Shown here: piece after piece, positions 9,623 to 17,499 of the stretch
How positions within the stretch are numbered: position 1 is the first letter of the stretch
Layout: the number at the start of each line of letters is the position of its first letter
Assembly: GCA_900472395.1 (NCBI GenBank)
Contig: UCHV01000014.1
Coordinates: 62,001-126,000, forward strand
Origin: Hyphomicrobiales bacterium
Lineage (GTDB): Bacteria > Pseudomonadota > Alphaproteobacteria > Rhizobiales > Rhizobiaceae
Direction of reading: 5' to 3'
DNA length: 64,000 nt
Notes under the pieces: model-generated
Databases searched by the model: none
Seen by the model: only the letters and a program-made list of their open reading frames with translations
Told to the model about the DNA's origin: nothing
Made by a program: the position numbers and the translations under genes

Positions 9623-9958
9623 CTATTCGGCCGGTTTTTCCGCCTCGTCCGCTTTCGCCTTGCGGGCAAGCTCGGCGCTTTCACGGCGGATCGGGCCGCC
9701 AATCGGGCAGACATCCTGCACGAAACCGGTCAACGTGGAGGCCAGCGTATCCGGCACCTGTTTGTAATAAACGAATTTTCCGCGTTTTTCGCTGGCGATC
9801 AGGCCGGCATGCTCCAGCAATTGCAGATGCTGCGAGATCGACGGTTTCGACATTTCGAAACGTGCGGCAATATCGCCCGCGTTCATCTCGTGATGGGCGA
9901 CATAAGCCAGGATTTTTCGGCGTACCGGCGAGGCAAGAGCCTCGAAAATGATCTGCAT
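9623..9958 (-). CDS. ArsR/SmtB-family winged-helix transcriptional regulator
   Basis: 111 aa from MQIIFEALASPVRRKILAYV; ATGs at 9964 and 9979 are alternatives, and AGG 8 bp upstream favours 9958. The helix-turn-helix is NAGDIAARFEMSKPSISQHLQLLEHAGLI, followed by a wing KRGKFVYYKQ. The metal-site cysteines of classic ArsR (CVC in the recognition helix) are absent, so it resembles the SdpR-like, non-metal group. It is divergent from an SRPBCC/membrane-protein pair, a common ArsR-SRPBCC pairing, with an inverted repeat between them that is a natural operator candidate. Confidence 0.88.
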   Translation of the reverse strand: MQIIFEALASPVRRKILAYVAHHEMNAGDIAARFEMSKPSISQHLQLLEHAGLIASEKRGKFVYYKQVPDTLASTLTGFVQDVCPIGGPIRRESAELARKAKADEAEKPAE

Positions 9959-9982
9959 CGACATGCCTGTCTCTACCATAAG

Positions 9983-10040
9983 TCATTTAGGCAATCAATT
10001 AACTGTTGACAGAAAAACAATTAGACGATTACCTAAATGA
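9983..10040. promoter_or_regulatory. inverted repeat and -35 box in the ArsR/SRPBCC divergent region
   Basis: TCATTTAGGCAATC (9983-9996) is matched by GATTACCTAAATGA (10027-10040), a 13/14 inverted repeat with a 30-bp spacer. TTGACA (10006-10011) lies inside it, and the right arm covers the expected -10 position (TACCTA, 10030-10035) for the SRPBCC gene. A dimeric ArsR bound to both arms would block the promoter and could also autoregulate. Confidence 0.6.
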
Positions 10041-10060
10041 ATAAACGAAGAAGAGATGAC

Positions 10061-10582
10061 ATGCAGATCCGATCGCAATGGGTTTTTGAAAGTGAGCCGC
10101 ACCATATCTGGCCGAATTTCCTGCATACCCGCATGGATGACCGCCGGCCGCTGCTGTTTCGCCTCGGCATTCCCAAGCCGGTGAGCTGCAAGGTGCTGGA
10201 GGGTGAAGGCGCCCTTGGGGCCACCCGCCAGTGCACGACCGATCGCGGCACGATCGACCAGCGCATCGTGGCATTCGAGGAGAACAGAAAGCTGCGTTAC
10301 CGAATGATCGCAAGCACGGTATGGTGCCGCGATTGGGTGGGGCATCTGGAGGATCAGTTTACGCTGACGCCGCTTGAGGGCGGTCGCACAAAGGTGGAAA
10401 GGCTGACGGAATTTCGCGCCGCCGGCTGGCTGTGGCCGGTGCGGCAGATCGGCCTGTGGGTGGCGCTTGCGCAGGCGCATCGTTATGCCGCCCGCAACTG
10501 GCGGCGCTTGAGCGAGGCGAGGAAAATTGGCACGCTGGCAGCGCCTGTCTTGGCCAAACGGACGACGGGAGAGATCCTGTGA
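10061..10582 (+). CDS. SRPBCC (START/Bet v1-like) family protein
   Basis: 173 aa from the ATG at 10061, preceded by GAAGAAGAGATGAC; the ATG at 10037 would lie inside the operator repeat. The text MQIRSQWVFESEPHHIWPNFLHTRMDDRRP, the central GEGALGATRQCTTDRGTIDQRIVAFEENRKLRYRM and DQFTLTPLEGGRTKVERLTEF have the beta-sheet pattern and spacing of polyketide-cyclase/SRPBCC proteins, which bind small hydrophobic ligands. It overlaps the next gene by 3 bases (GTGA), so the two are translationally coupled. The fold call is moderate; the function is unknown. Confidence 0.7.
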   Translation: MQIRSQWVFESEPHHIWPNFLHTRMDDRRPLLFRLGIPKPVSCKVLEGEGALGATRQCTTDRGTIDQRIVAFEENRKLRYRMIASTVWCRDWVGHLEDQFTLTPLEGGRTKVERLTEFRAAGWLWPVRQIGLWVALAQAHRYAARNWRRLSEARKIGTLAAPVLAKRTTGEIL

Positions 10583-11070
10583 GCGCACCGGTTAAAAAAA
10601 GCAGGTTGTGGCGCGCCACTTATCTGGTCGAAATCATCATTCTTGCCTTGCCGACGCTGGCTATTATGACCCTCGTCGCGCTTGTCGGAGCGGTCTATTG
10701 CGCCGGTACGACATTGGCCAGCGTATCGTCTGCGCAGAGCGTAAGCATGACGCTTTTGGCTGTGGTCGGAACTTTGACCTGCATCAGCGGCCTTGCAGCC
10801 ATATTCAAGTTCTGCAGGTTGTCGCTTGTCTATATTTTCTCTGGCGAGACGACTTTACGCAATTATCGACGCGAGTTTCTCGTCGGCTTGCGTCTTGCCA
10901 TTGCGCCCCTCGTCGTAACGATCGGATTTTCGATTTTTGCGGCCTATACCGACCCTGCAGGGTGGCCCCTGCTGCCGCACTTGAGCGGCGTAGTGCTTTT
11001 CATTCCCATAACGCATCTATGGCTCGCCCTGCGCGAGGCAGGCCGAGCCACGATGAAAGAATCCGGCTAA
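10579..11070 (+). CDS. small multi-pass membrane protein of unknown function
   Basis: 163 aa from the GTG at 10579, overlapping the stop of the SRPBCC gene. Four hydrophobic segments are visible: about 15-40 (YLVEIIILALPTLAIMTLVALV), 50-75 (SVSMTLLAVVGTLTCISGLAAIF), 105-125 (GLRLAIAPLVVTIGFSIFAAY) and 135-155. No catalytic motif is recognised. Its overlap with the SRPBCC gene and the ArsR-linked promoter suggest the pair forms one regulated unit. It ends 4 bp from the convergent dnaA with no terminator between. Confidence 0.7.
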   Translation: MSAPVKKSRLWRATYLVEIIILALPTLAIMTLVALVGAVYCAGTTLASVSSAQSVSMTLLAVVGTLTCISGLAAIFKFCRLSLVYIFSGETTLRNYRREFLVGLRLAIAPLVVTIGFSIFAAYTDPAGWPLLPHLSGVVLFIPITHLWLALREAGRATMKESG

Positions 11071-11073
11071 GGA

Positions 11074-12648
11074 TCAGGCGTTATTGTCGTTGATCAGGCG
11101 CTTCAGGAGTTCGATTTCCTGGCCGAGCTTGGTATCGCCACCGATAAGATCCTCGATCTTGCGCACAGCGTGCAGAACCGTGGTGTGATCGCGACCACCG
11201 AAACGGCGACCGATTTCAGGGAAGGAGCGCGGCGTCAGCGTCTTGGCCAGATACATGGCGATCTGGCGCGGCTTGACGATGACGCGGGTGCGACGGTTCG
11301 AGACCAGTTCCTGGCGCGAAACATTGTAATGGCGGGCGACGATGCGCTGAATGTCTTCGATACGAACACGTTTGGCTTCGCCCGTGCCGACCAGATGGGC
11401 CAGAAGTTCATCCACGCGCTCGATCGACAGCGACGGCTCGAAAGAACGACGGAAGATCAGCTGATTGAAGGCGCCTTCCAGCTCGCGGCCGCTGTTTGCG
11501 ACATTGCGGGCGACGTGGGCGAGGATCTCGTCCGGGATATCCAGCGACGGATCGTCCTGACGCGAGATTTCCAGACGACGCTTCAGCATTTCGAAGCGCA
11601 TTTCGAAATCCGGGGTTTCCATCTCGATATTGACGCCGCCCTGCAGACGCGAGCGAACGCGGGTATCCAGCGATTCCAGTTCCCACGGAGCGCGATCGGC
11701 GGCAACGACGACCTGCTTGGCGCTGTCGAGCAGCATGTTCAAGAGATGGCAGAATTCGTTCTGGATCATCTTGCCCTGCAGGAACTGCATGTCGTCGATG
11801 ATCAGCAGATCGATATTGCGCAGCGATTCCTTGAGTGTCAGGGCATCGTTGTCGCGAATGGCGGTGGCGAAACGCCACATGAAATATTCGGCAGTGAGAT
11901 AAACGACGCGCGGATTGCGGTCGCTGTTGACGGCCGCGTTGGCAATGGCCTGCAGAAGATGGGTCTTGCCGAGGCCGACGCCGGAATGGATGAAGAGCGG
12001 GTTGAAACGCACGGCATTTGCACCGGCATCCGCAATCGTGCGGGCGGCAGCAAGGGCAACGCGGTTGGACGGGCCTTCGACGAACGTATCGAACGTGTAG
12101 CGGCTATCGAGAGGCGAGCCGAACAGCGGGCCGCTGGCGGAGGGCTGGCGCTGCGTGGACGACTGAGAAGCCTGAACCGGCGCGGGAAAAGCGGCGATCT
12201 GACCGATTTCGCGTGGCGGCTGGCGGCGAACGGGCTGCGCGGCCGGCGCTGCGTCGACTGCCGACGGGCGCTCTTCGGCGCCGGCACGGACCGGACGGCT
12301 TGCGGTGCGCACCAGGATCTCGACCTTCAGGATTTCAGCATCCTCGGCCTGCATGATCGTGGTGATCAGATCGAGATAACGGTTATTGATCCACGATTTC
12401 AGAAAGGTCGTGGGAACGCTCAAACGAACGACGCTTTTGGAAACGGAATGGAGTTTGAGCCGTCCGAACCAGCTCGTGTAGACTTCAAGGCCAACCTGCG
12501 CTTTCAGGCGCGCGCTGAACCGCTCGAAAAGAGCATCATTCTGCATTTCAGATTTTTCCCCTGCCGCCTGGGAGCAAACTGAATCCAACGCCCGCGGTAC
12601 GGTATCGCTTTCGCCAAAAGCCCGGATCGGAGCCGTGTTCATCTGCAT
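11074..12648 (-). CDS. dnaA: Chromosomal replication initiator protein DnaA
   Basis: 524 aa from the ATG at 12648 (GGAAGG 10 bp upstream); an in-frame ATG at 12546 ([15 protein letters not shown]) fits the start of domain I and would give 490 aa. Domain [29 protein letters not shown] Pro/Ala/Gln-rich linker follows (domain II). Domain III (AAA+) has Walker [15 protein letters not shown] (about 223-230), Walker [15 protein letters not shown] and sensor/box VII residues. Domain IV ends with the DnaA-box-binding helix-turn-helix [14 protein letters not shown]. It initiates replication at oriC. The locus is rpsT-dnaA, as in many Rhizobiales where dnaA is not at the origin. Confidence 0.98.
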   Translation of the reverse strand: MQMNTAPIRAFGESDTVPRALDSVCSQAAGEKSEMQNDALFERFSARLKAQVGLEVYTSWFGRLKLHSVSKSVVRLSVPTTFLKSWINNRYLDLITTIMQAEDAEILKVEILVRTASRPVRAGAEERPSAVDAAPAAQPVRRQPPREIGQIAAFPAPVQASQSSTQRQPSASGPLFGSPLDSRYTFDTFVEGPSNRVALAAARTIADAGANAVRFNPLFIHSGVGLGKTHLLQAIANAAVNSDRNPRVVYLTAEYFMWRFATAIRDNDALTLKESLRNIDLLIIDDMQFLQGKMIQNEFCHLLNMLLDSAKQVVVAADRAPWELESLDTRVRSRLQGGVNIEMETPDFEMRFEMLKRRLEISRQDDPSLDIPDEILAHVARNVANSGRELEGAFNQLIFRRSFEPSLSIERVDELLAHLVGTGEAKRVRIEDIQRIVARHYNVSRQELVSNRRTRVIVKPRQIAMYLAKTLTPRSFPEIGRRFGGRDHTTVLHAVRKIEDLIGGDTKLGQEIELLKRLINDNNA

Positions 12649-12905
12649 TGCTGTGCCGCCTTCCAAATATTACTCACGCCCGGCGGCCGTACTTTCGTAC
12701 CGCCAGGTCGAACTCGTTAAATTGCGATCAGCCTCCCCTCCTCGTAAGAGGTGAGCTTCTCGCAGCAATTTTTTAAATGCCCCGTGGGTCAGACCCGATC
12801 GCGGCTTTACCAGGAGCCCCTTTTCCCCGGCCCCAGGTCGCACCGCCAAATCGATACGACCGACATATCCCATCCTCGTCATGGGATACTCATGTCCCCT
12901 TTTCC

Positions 12906-12929
12906 CTGGGGCCAAGCCGGCGGCCCCAG
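12906..12929. repeat. 8-bp perfect GC hairpin in the dnaA leader region
   Basis: CTGGGGCC (12906-12913) and GGCCCCAG (12922-12929) are separated by 8 nt. There is no T-run on either strand, so it is not an intrinsic terminator. It lies about 260 bp upstream of dnaA on the minus-strand transcript and could fold in the mRNA leader. Confidence 0.55.
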
Positions 12930-12996
12930 TCATTCGGCAAAAACCTGCCACGCCGGAATCCGTATGGATTCTCGGTGCACAACCGCAGGTTATATG

Positions 12997-13021
12997 AAAA
13001 AACGGAAAATGAACTTTCCGT
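12997..13021 (-). terminator. terminator-like hairpin upstream of dnaA
   Basis: On the minus strand ACGGAAA (13021-13015), a 6-nt loop and TTTCCGT (13008-13002) form a perfect 7-bp stem followed by a run of six T (13002-12997). The stem is fairly A/T-rich, so strength is uncertain. It could attenuate dnaA transcription or end a small RNA made between it and the rpsT terminator. Confidence 0.4.
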
Positions 13022-13448
13022 CACAAGAGTCTAGAGAAGCTCGACACGTACTCTATACTTGGCGTTTGTCAGTGTTCCCGACAATTCCCAGCGCCTCTTG
13101 TTGGAAGCCATTTAGGCAGGATCACCTATCAAGATCAACAGTGAATTTTACGCAAAATTAAACGGCGGCCGTTGACTCTTCTGGTCTAGTCGGCATCGAT
13201 TTAAGTCCTTGTTCGAGAATCTCTTTTGAATCAACGGGATTCAAAAATGACGGGAATACTGGACGCGCGATAAGCGAAAAAATAAAAATTCGCTTGACTC
13301 AAAATCGGACAGGCAAGGCACTCCCAAAAAAGACGGAACCCGACCTTTCCTTCCATAAGCTTTTGATTTTAAAAGAATTTTTATGTCACCGACTTGTTAT
13401 CAATTAGTCAAATAAGCCGGACACAATTTCACGCATAGGGAGAAACGC

Positions 13449-13476
13449 AAAAAAGCCCGGTCTAGGACCAGGCTTT
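13449..13476 (-). terminator. intrinsic terminator of rpsT
   Basis: AAAGCC (13452-13457) pairs with GGCTTT (13471-13476) and GGTC (13459-13462) with GACC (13466-13469), around a 3-nt loop with one C/A mismatch. On the minus strand the hairpin is followed by six T (13454-13449). It lies 27 bp after the rpsT stop. Confidence 0.8.
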
Positions 13477-13502
13477 ATTTGCGACTGCGATTGCAGAATT
13501 TA

Positions 13503-13769
13503 TTAGGCCGAAAGAGCCTTAACGCGCTTGGCAAGACGCGAGACCTTACGGTCAGCAGTGTTGCCGTGCATGACGCCCTTGCCAGCTGCACGCTGGATTT
13601 CCGGCTGAGCTGCCTTGAGGGCTGCTGCTGCTACCGTTACGTCACCCGATGCGATTGCTTCTTCGACCTTGCGGATGAAGCCACGGACGCGCGAACGGCG
13701 AGCCTTGTTGACTGCGGTACGGCGAGCGATCTTGCGGGTCGCCTTTTTCGCCGAAGTTGTATTGGCCAT
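13503..13769 (-). CDS. rpsT: 30S ribosomal protein S20
   Basis: 88 aa, the normal size, from the ATG at 13769 ([29 protein letters not shown]). A longer in-frame start at 13808 adds a non-conserved acidic/aromatic tail. Very basic, helical, with the family core [13 protein letters not shown] and the C-terminal [22 protein letters not shown]. It binds 16S rRNA early in 30S assembly. It lies upstream of dnaA on the same strand but is separated from it by its own terminator. Confidence 0.97.
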   Translation of the reverse strand: MANTTSAKKATRKIARRTAVNKARRSRVRGFIRKVEEAIASGDVTVAAAALKAAQPEIQRAAGKGVMHGNTADRKVSRLAKRVKALSA

Positions 13770-13988
13770 CTCATGCCTCTCTACGAATTCGAACCAAAAC
13801 TCCACCATCGCCGCGCAGGGTCATTGCGACCTCACCATCCAGCAATTCGGGAGCAATAGAGGAAGCCGTGATCAGGCTTTCCCAACTGTGGAGGGGCGTA
13901 TAGCCTTAATGGGCGCAGTCGTCAACGCGCAATTTCACCGGTTTTGCCCGGATTACGAGTCTTTTCGCCAAGCCGCCCCGCCACCGCT

Positions 13989-14879
13989 TCATCGCTGGCA
14001 TTGCGGGCAATAGAAAGACGAACGCCCCGCCTGGGTGATGCGGTGGATCGTACCTGCGCAATCCGGTGTCCGGCAAGCCGCCCCTTCCCTATCGTAGACG
14101 GAGAAGGAATGCTGGAAATAACCGAGCGTACCGTCAGTCTGAATGTGATCCCTGAGTGACGAACCGCCGGCGGCAATGGCATCGGCGATCACCTCGCGAA
14201 TGGCCTGCGTCAGCGCCACGAGTTCCTTTTTCGGCTTGCCGGTCGGCGTGACGACGGTTCCCGATGCCCTGAGCGGGGACAGGTGAGAACGCCACAATGC
14301 CTCGCAGACATAGATATTGCCAAGGCCGGCGATATTGCTCTGATCGAGCAGCGCGCTTTTCAGCGGCTGAATTTTCCCGGCAAACCGCCGGGCAAGATGA
14401 TCCGCGCCCAAAATGTTGCCGGTGGGTTCGGGACCAAGCTCTGCAAAGGCCGGATAGACATCGAGTTCGGAGCGCCCCCAAAGGTGCATGAAGCCGAACC
14501 GGCGAGGATCATTATAGATGACGCGCATCGGGCCGGCCGCGGTCGTCAGATGAAAGATGACGTGATCGTGTTTCTCATCCTTGGAGCGGGCGTGATGAAA
14601 ACTGCCGGGCACATGTTCACCCGCCCCTTCTTCGATGCGGAAAGAGCCCGACATGCCGAGATGAGCGATGATGGTCGACCCATCATCCAGGTCGATCAGC
14701 AGATATTTGGCGCGGCGCCCAAGTGCCTCGATCCGGCGACCGGAAACCCGCTGCTCGAAATTTTCGGGAAAAGGGAAACGCAGATCCGGCCGGCGGGTCT
14801 CCAGACGCGTGATCACCGCACCTTCCATGACCGGGGCAAGCCCGCGGCGGACGGTTTCGACCTCTGGCAATTCGGGCAT
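13989..14879 (-). CDS. mutM: Formamidopyrimidine-DNA glycosylase (Fpg/MutM)
   Basis: 296 aa from the ATG at 14879, giving the obligatory [15 protein letters not shown]-terminus in which Pro2 is the Schiff-base nucleophile and Glu3 the proton donor. A catalytic Lys lies in [23 protein letters not shown]. The H2TH region is [24 protein letters not shown], and the C-terminal zinc finger is C-x4-C-x16-C-x2-C ending YCPQCQR. It removes 8-oxoguanine and formamidopyrimidines and nicks the abasic site. It is divergent from ubiE, a conserved rhizobial arrangement. Confidence 0.97.
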   Translation of the reverse strand: MPELPEVETVRRGLAPVMEGAVITRLETRRPDLRFPFPENFEQRVSGRRIEALGRRAKYLLIDLDDGSTIIAHLGMSGSFRIEEGAGEHVPGSFHHARSKDEKHDHVIFHLTTAAGPMRVIYNDPRRFGFMHLWGRSELDVYPAFAELGPEPTGNILGADHLARRFAGKIQPLKSALLDQSNIAGLGNIYVCEALWRSHLSPLRASGTVVTPTGKPKKELVALTQAIREVIADAIAAGGSSLRDHIQTDGTLGYFQHSFSVYDREGAACRTPDCAGTIHRITQAGRSSFYCPQCQR

Positions 14880-15057
14880 GGCTTTCCTAACTTCCTGTTT
14901 CAACGTCCAGCGGACTGCTCTATAGACCAACCACCACGGCCTGGCATTCGGGCCGCCGCCTTTGATCGAAAACATAGTGCGGCGGACAATCATTCGCTAT
15001 GGCCGACACGACCAGGATGCCTGATCCCCATGCAGGCTAAAAGAAAAGGATAGTTCC

Positions 15058-15834
15058 ATGGCTGACACCCGAACCCAGGCAGACGGCGGCATGGAAACCT
15101 CCTACGGTTTTCGCGAGGTCAATACCGGCGAGAAACAGGGCCTCGTCAACGAGGTCTTTCACAAGGTCGCCAAGCGCTACGACGTGATGAATGATGTCAT
15201 GTCTGTCGGCATGCACCGCGTCTGGAAAGATGCGATGATCAATGCGCTCAACCCGCGCAAGGACCCTGATTATCGTTTTCTCGACGTCGCAGGCGGCACC
15301 GGTGACATTGCTTTCCGTATCGTCGAAGCTTCCGATCGTCAGGCCAAGGGCACCGTTCTCGATATCAACGGCTCGATGCTGGGCGTCGGTGCTGAGCGCG
15401 CCACCAAAAAGAAGCTGGCCGACAACCTGACCTTCGTCGAAGCCAATGCCGAAGAACTGCCGTTCGACAACAATTCCTTCGACGCCTATACGATCGCTTT
15501 CGGCATTCGTAACGTGCCGCGCATCGACGTGGCGCTTTCGGAAGCTTACCGCGTTCTCAAGCGCGGCGGCCGCCTTCTGGTGCTGGAATTTTCGGAAGTG
15601 GACATGCCGCTTCTGGAGCGCGTTTATGAAGAATGGTCTTTCAAGGCCATTCCGCAGTTCGGCAAGATGATCACCGGCGATGCAGAACCCTATCAGTATC
15701 TGGTGGAATCGATCCGCAAATTCCCCAACCAGACGAATTTCGCGACAATGATCCGCACGGCCGGTTTTTCGCGAGTCAGCTTCACCAATTATACCGGCGG
15801 CATTGCGGTGCTGCATTCCGGCTGGAAGCTGTAA
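15058..15834 (+). CDS. ubiE: Demethylmenaquinol/2-methoxy-6-polyprenyl-benzoquinol methylase UbiE
   Basis: 258 aa. The SAM-binding motif I is [57 protein letters not shown] is the UbiE signature, and the second signature is [39 protein letters not shown]. It C-methylates the ubiquinone precursor ring. AAAGGATAGTTCC precedes the ATG. It is 9 bp from ubiB and clearly cotranscribed with it. Confidence 0.97.
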   Translation: MADTRTQADGGMETSYGFREVNTGEKQGLVNEVFHKVAKRYDVMNDVMSVGMHRVWKDAMINALNPRKDPDYRFLDVAGGTGDIAFRIVEASDRQAKGTVLDINGSMLGVGAERATKKKLADNLTFVEANAEELPFDNNSFDAYTIAFGIRNVPRIDVALSEAYRVLKRGGRLLVLEFSEVDMPLLERVYEEWSFKAIPQFGKMITGDAEPYQYLVESIRKFPNQTNFATMIRTAGFSRVSFTNYTGGIAVLHSGWKL

Positions 15835-15843
15835 GGGCATCGC

Positions 15844-17406
15844 ATGAGCACGATCGGCGCCTATTTCCGCCTGACCCGCGTCGGCTGGGTTCTCGTCCGC
15901 GAAGGTGTCGTTTCGGCGCTGCCGACGCAGGGCATGCCGCCGATGCTGGCATTTGCCAAATCGCTGACCCGCATCTTTGTCAAACCACGCTCGATCAAGG
16001 AAAGCCGCGCAGAGCGGCTGGCCCGCGCCGTTTCGCGGCTGGGGCCTTCCTACGTGAAGATCGGCCAGTTCCTGGCGACGCGGCCGGATGTGGTGGGTGT
16101 CGACTGGTCCGCCGACCTGGCGCTGCTGCAGGACCGGATGGCGTTTTTTCCGACCGCCATCTCCAAGGACCAGATCGAGACCTCGCTTGGACGGCCGATC
16201 GACGATCTCTATACCTCCTTCGGCGAACCGATTGCCGCAGCCTCGATTGCGCAGGTGCATCCGGCCGAAGTCGCGGGCAAGAAGGTTGCCGTAAAGGTCG
16301 TGCGCCCCGGCGTGCGCCAGCGTTTCGCAAACGATATCGAGGGCATGTATCTGGTTGCCCATATGCAGGAGCGCTTCATGCGCTCCTCGCGGCGACTCCG
16401 CCCCGTCGAAGTGACGCGCACGCTGGAACAGACCACCAAGCTGGAAATGGACCTGCGGCTGGAAGCGGCCGCCCTTTCCGAAATCGGCGAGAACACCAAG
16501 GACGATCCCGGCTTTCGCGTGCCGAACGTGGACTGGGAACGCACCGGCCGCGACGTCATCACCATGGAGTGGATCGACGGCGTCAAGATGTCGGATGTGG
16601 CAGCCCTGCGCGCCGCCGGCCACGACCTCGATCTGCTGGCCGAAACGCTGATCCAGTCTTTCCTGCGCCATACGCTGCGTGACGGCTTTTTCCACGCCGA
16701 CATGCACCCCGGCAACCTGTTCGTCGACCGACAAGGCATCATCGTTGCTGTCGACATGGGCATTGTCGGACGCCTGTGCAAAAAGGAACGGCGCTTCCTT
16801 GCCGAAATCCTCTACGGTTTCATTACCCGCGATTACATGCGTGTCGCGCAGGTGCATTTCGAAGCCGGTTACGTGCCGAGCCACCACGATATTGCCAGCT
16901 TTGCGCAGGCGATCCGCGCCATCGGTGAGCCGATCCACGGACAGCCGGCCGAAACCATCTCCATGGCGCGGCTTTTGGCGCTGCTGTTCGAAGTGACCGA
17001 CCTGTTCGAGATGGAAACGCGGCCCGAGCTGATCATGCTGCAAAAGACCATGGTCGTGGTGGAGGGCGTGTCGCGCATGCTCAATCCGCGTTTCAACATG
17101 TGGAAGGCATCCGAACCTGTCGTCGGCCAGTGGATCCGCGACAATCTCGGCCCCAAGCGCATTGCCACAGACCTGAAGGACGGCATGACGGCGGCCTTCA
17201 AGCTGGCGGAAGCCTTGCCGGAAATCGCCGCCAAAACCGAAAAATTCCATGGCCAGCTGTTGCAGATGAGCGAACATGGCTTGCGTTTCGACCCTCAGAC
17301 GGCGGAAGCGATCGGCAAGGCCGAAGCGCGTCACACCCGTTCGGGACGTCTGGCGTTGTGGGTCATCGCCATCGCATTGGTTTCGATTGCGGTGATGCTG
17401 GCCTGA
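15844..17406 (+). CDS. ubiB: UbiB-family protein kinase-like, ubiquinone biosynthesis accessory factor
   Basis: 520 aa. The family KxGQ motif is in LGPSYVKIGQFLATRPDVVG. The Ala-rich nucleotide loop (PIAAASIAQVHPAEV) replaces the glycine-rich loop of ordinary kinases, and the catalytic and metal motifs are DGFFHADMHPGNLFVD and VAVDMGIVGRL. A C-terminal hydrophobic helix (LALWVIAIALVSIAVMLA) anchors it in the membrane. UbiB is an atypical kinase/ATPase needed for ubiquinone synthesis, probably by helping extract lipid intermediates. In the usual layout coaBC follows directly; here three unrelated genes intervene. Confidence 0.96.
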   Translation: MSTIGAYFRLTRVGWVLVREGVVSALPTQGMPPMLAFAKSLTRIFVKPRSIKESRAERLARAVSRLGPSYVKIGQFLATRPDVVGVDWSADLALLQDRMAFFPTAISKDQIETSLGRPIDDLYTSFGEPIAAASIAQVHPAEVAGKKVAVKVVRPGVRQRFANDIEGMYLVAHMQERFMRSSRRLRPVEVTRTLEQTTKLEMDLRLEAAALSEIGENTKDDPGFRVPNVDWERTGRDVITMEWIDGVKMSDVAALRAAGHDLDLLAETLIQSFLRHTLRDGFFHADMHPGNLFVDRQGIIVAVDMGIVGRLCKKERRFLAEILYGFITRDYMRVAQVHFEAGYVPSHHDIASFAQAIRAIGEPIHGQPAETISMARLLALLFEVTDLFEMETRPELIMLQKTMVVVEGVSRMLNPRFNMWKASEPVVGQWIRDNLGPKRIATDLKDGMTAAFKLAEALPEIAAKTEKFHGQLLQMSEHGLRFDPQTAEAIGKAEARHTRSGRLALWVIAIALVSIAVMLA

Positions 17407-17499
17407 CGGCTGCAACGGAAATGAACGATATGGCCCGTCGCAACCAGACACGGTTGCGATGGCCGCGGATCGGATAGAATCTGCGCACGAGGAGACGGG

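Larger units (their letters stand above)
12649..13502. other. 854-bp non-coding region between rpsT and dnaA
   Basis: No convincing gene lies here. The left half (12720-12960) is C-rich on the plus strand, with two CCCCTTTTCCC repeats 79 bp apart (12817 and 12896) and a strong hairpin. The right half (13000-13440) is A/T-rich. It holds the rpsT terminator at its right end and a second terminator-like hairpin near 13000. I looked for TTATNCACA DnaA boxes on both strands and found none that fit. Most likely it is a long dnaA control region and leader read on the minus strand, perhaps including a small RNA. Confidence 0.6.

Noticed and set aside
11170..12582. 470-codon open frame antisense to dnaA
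   Set aside because: No motif or start-site support; dnaA on the other strand is certain.
12751..13161. Small ORFs on both strands in the dnaA leader
   Set aside because: No ribosome-binding site, atypical codon use and no homology I recognise; the region is better explained as a leader.
12649..13502. Replication origin next to dnaA
   Set aside because: No DnaA box (TTATNCACA) or AT-rich unwinding array could be found; in Rhizobiales the origin is usually elsewhere.
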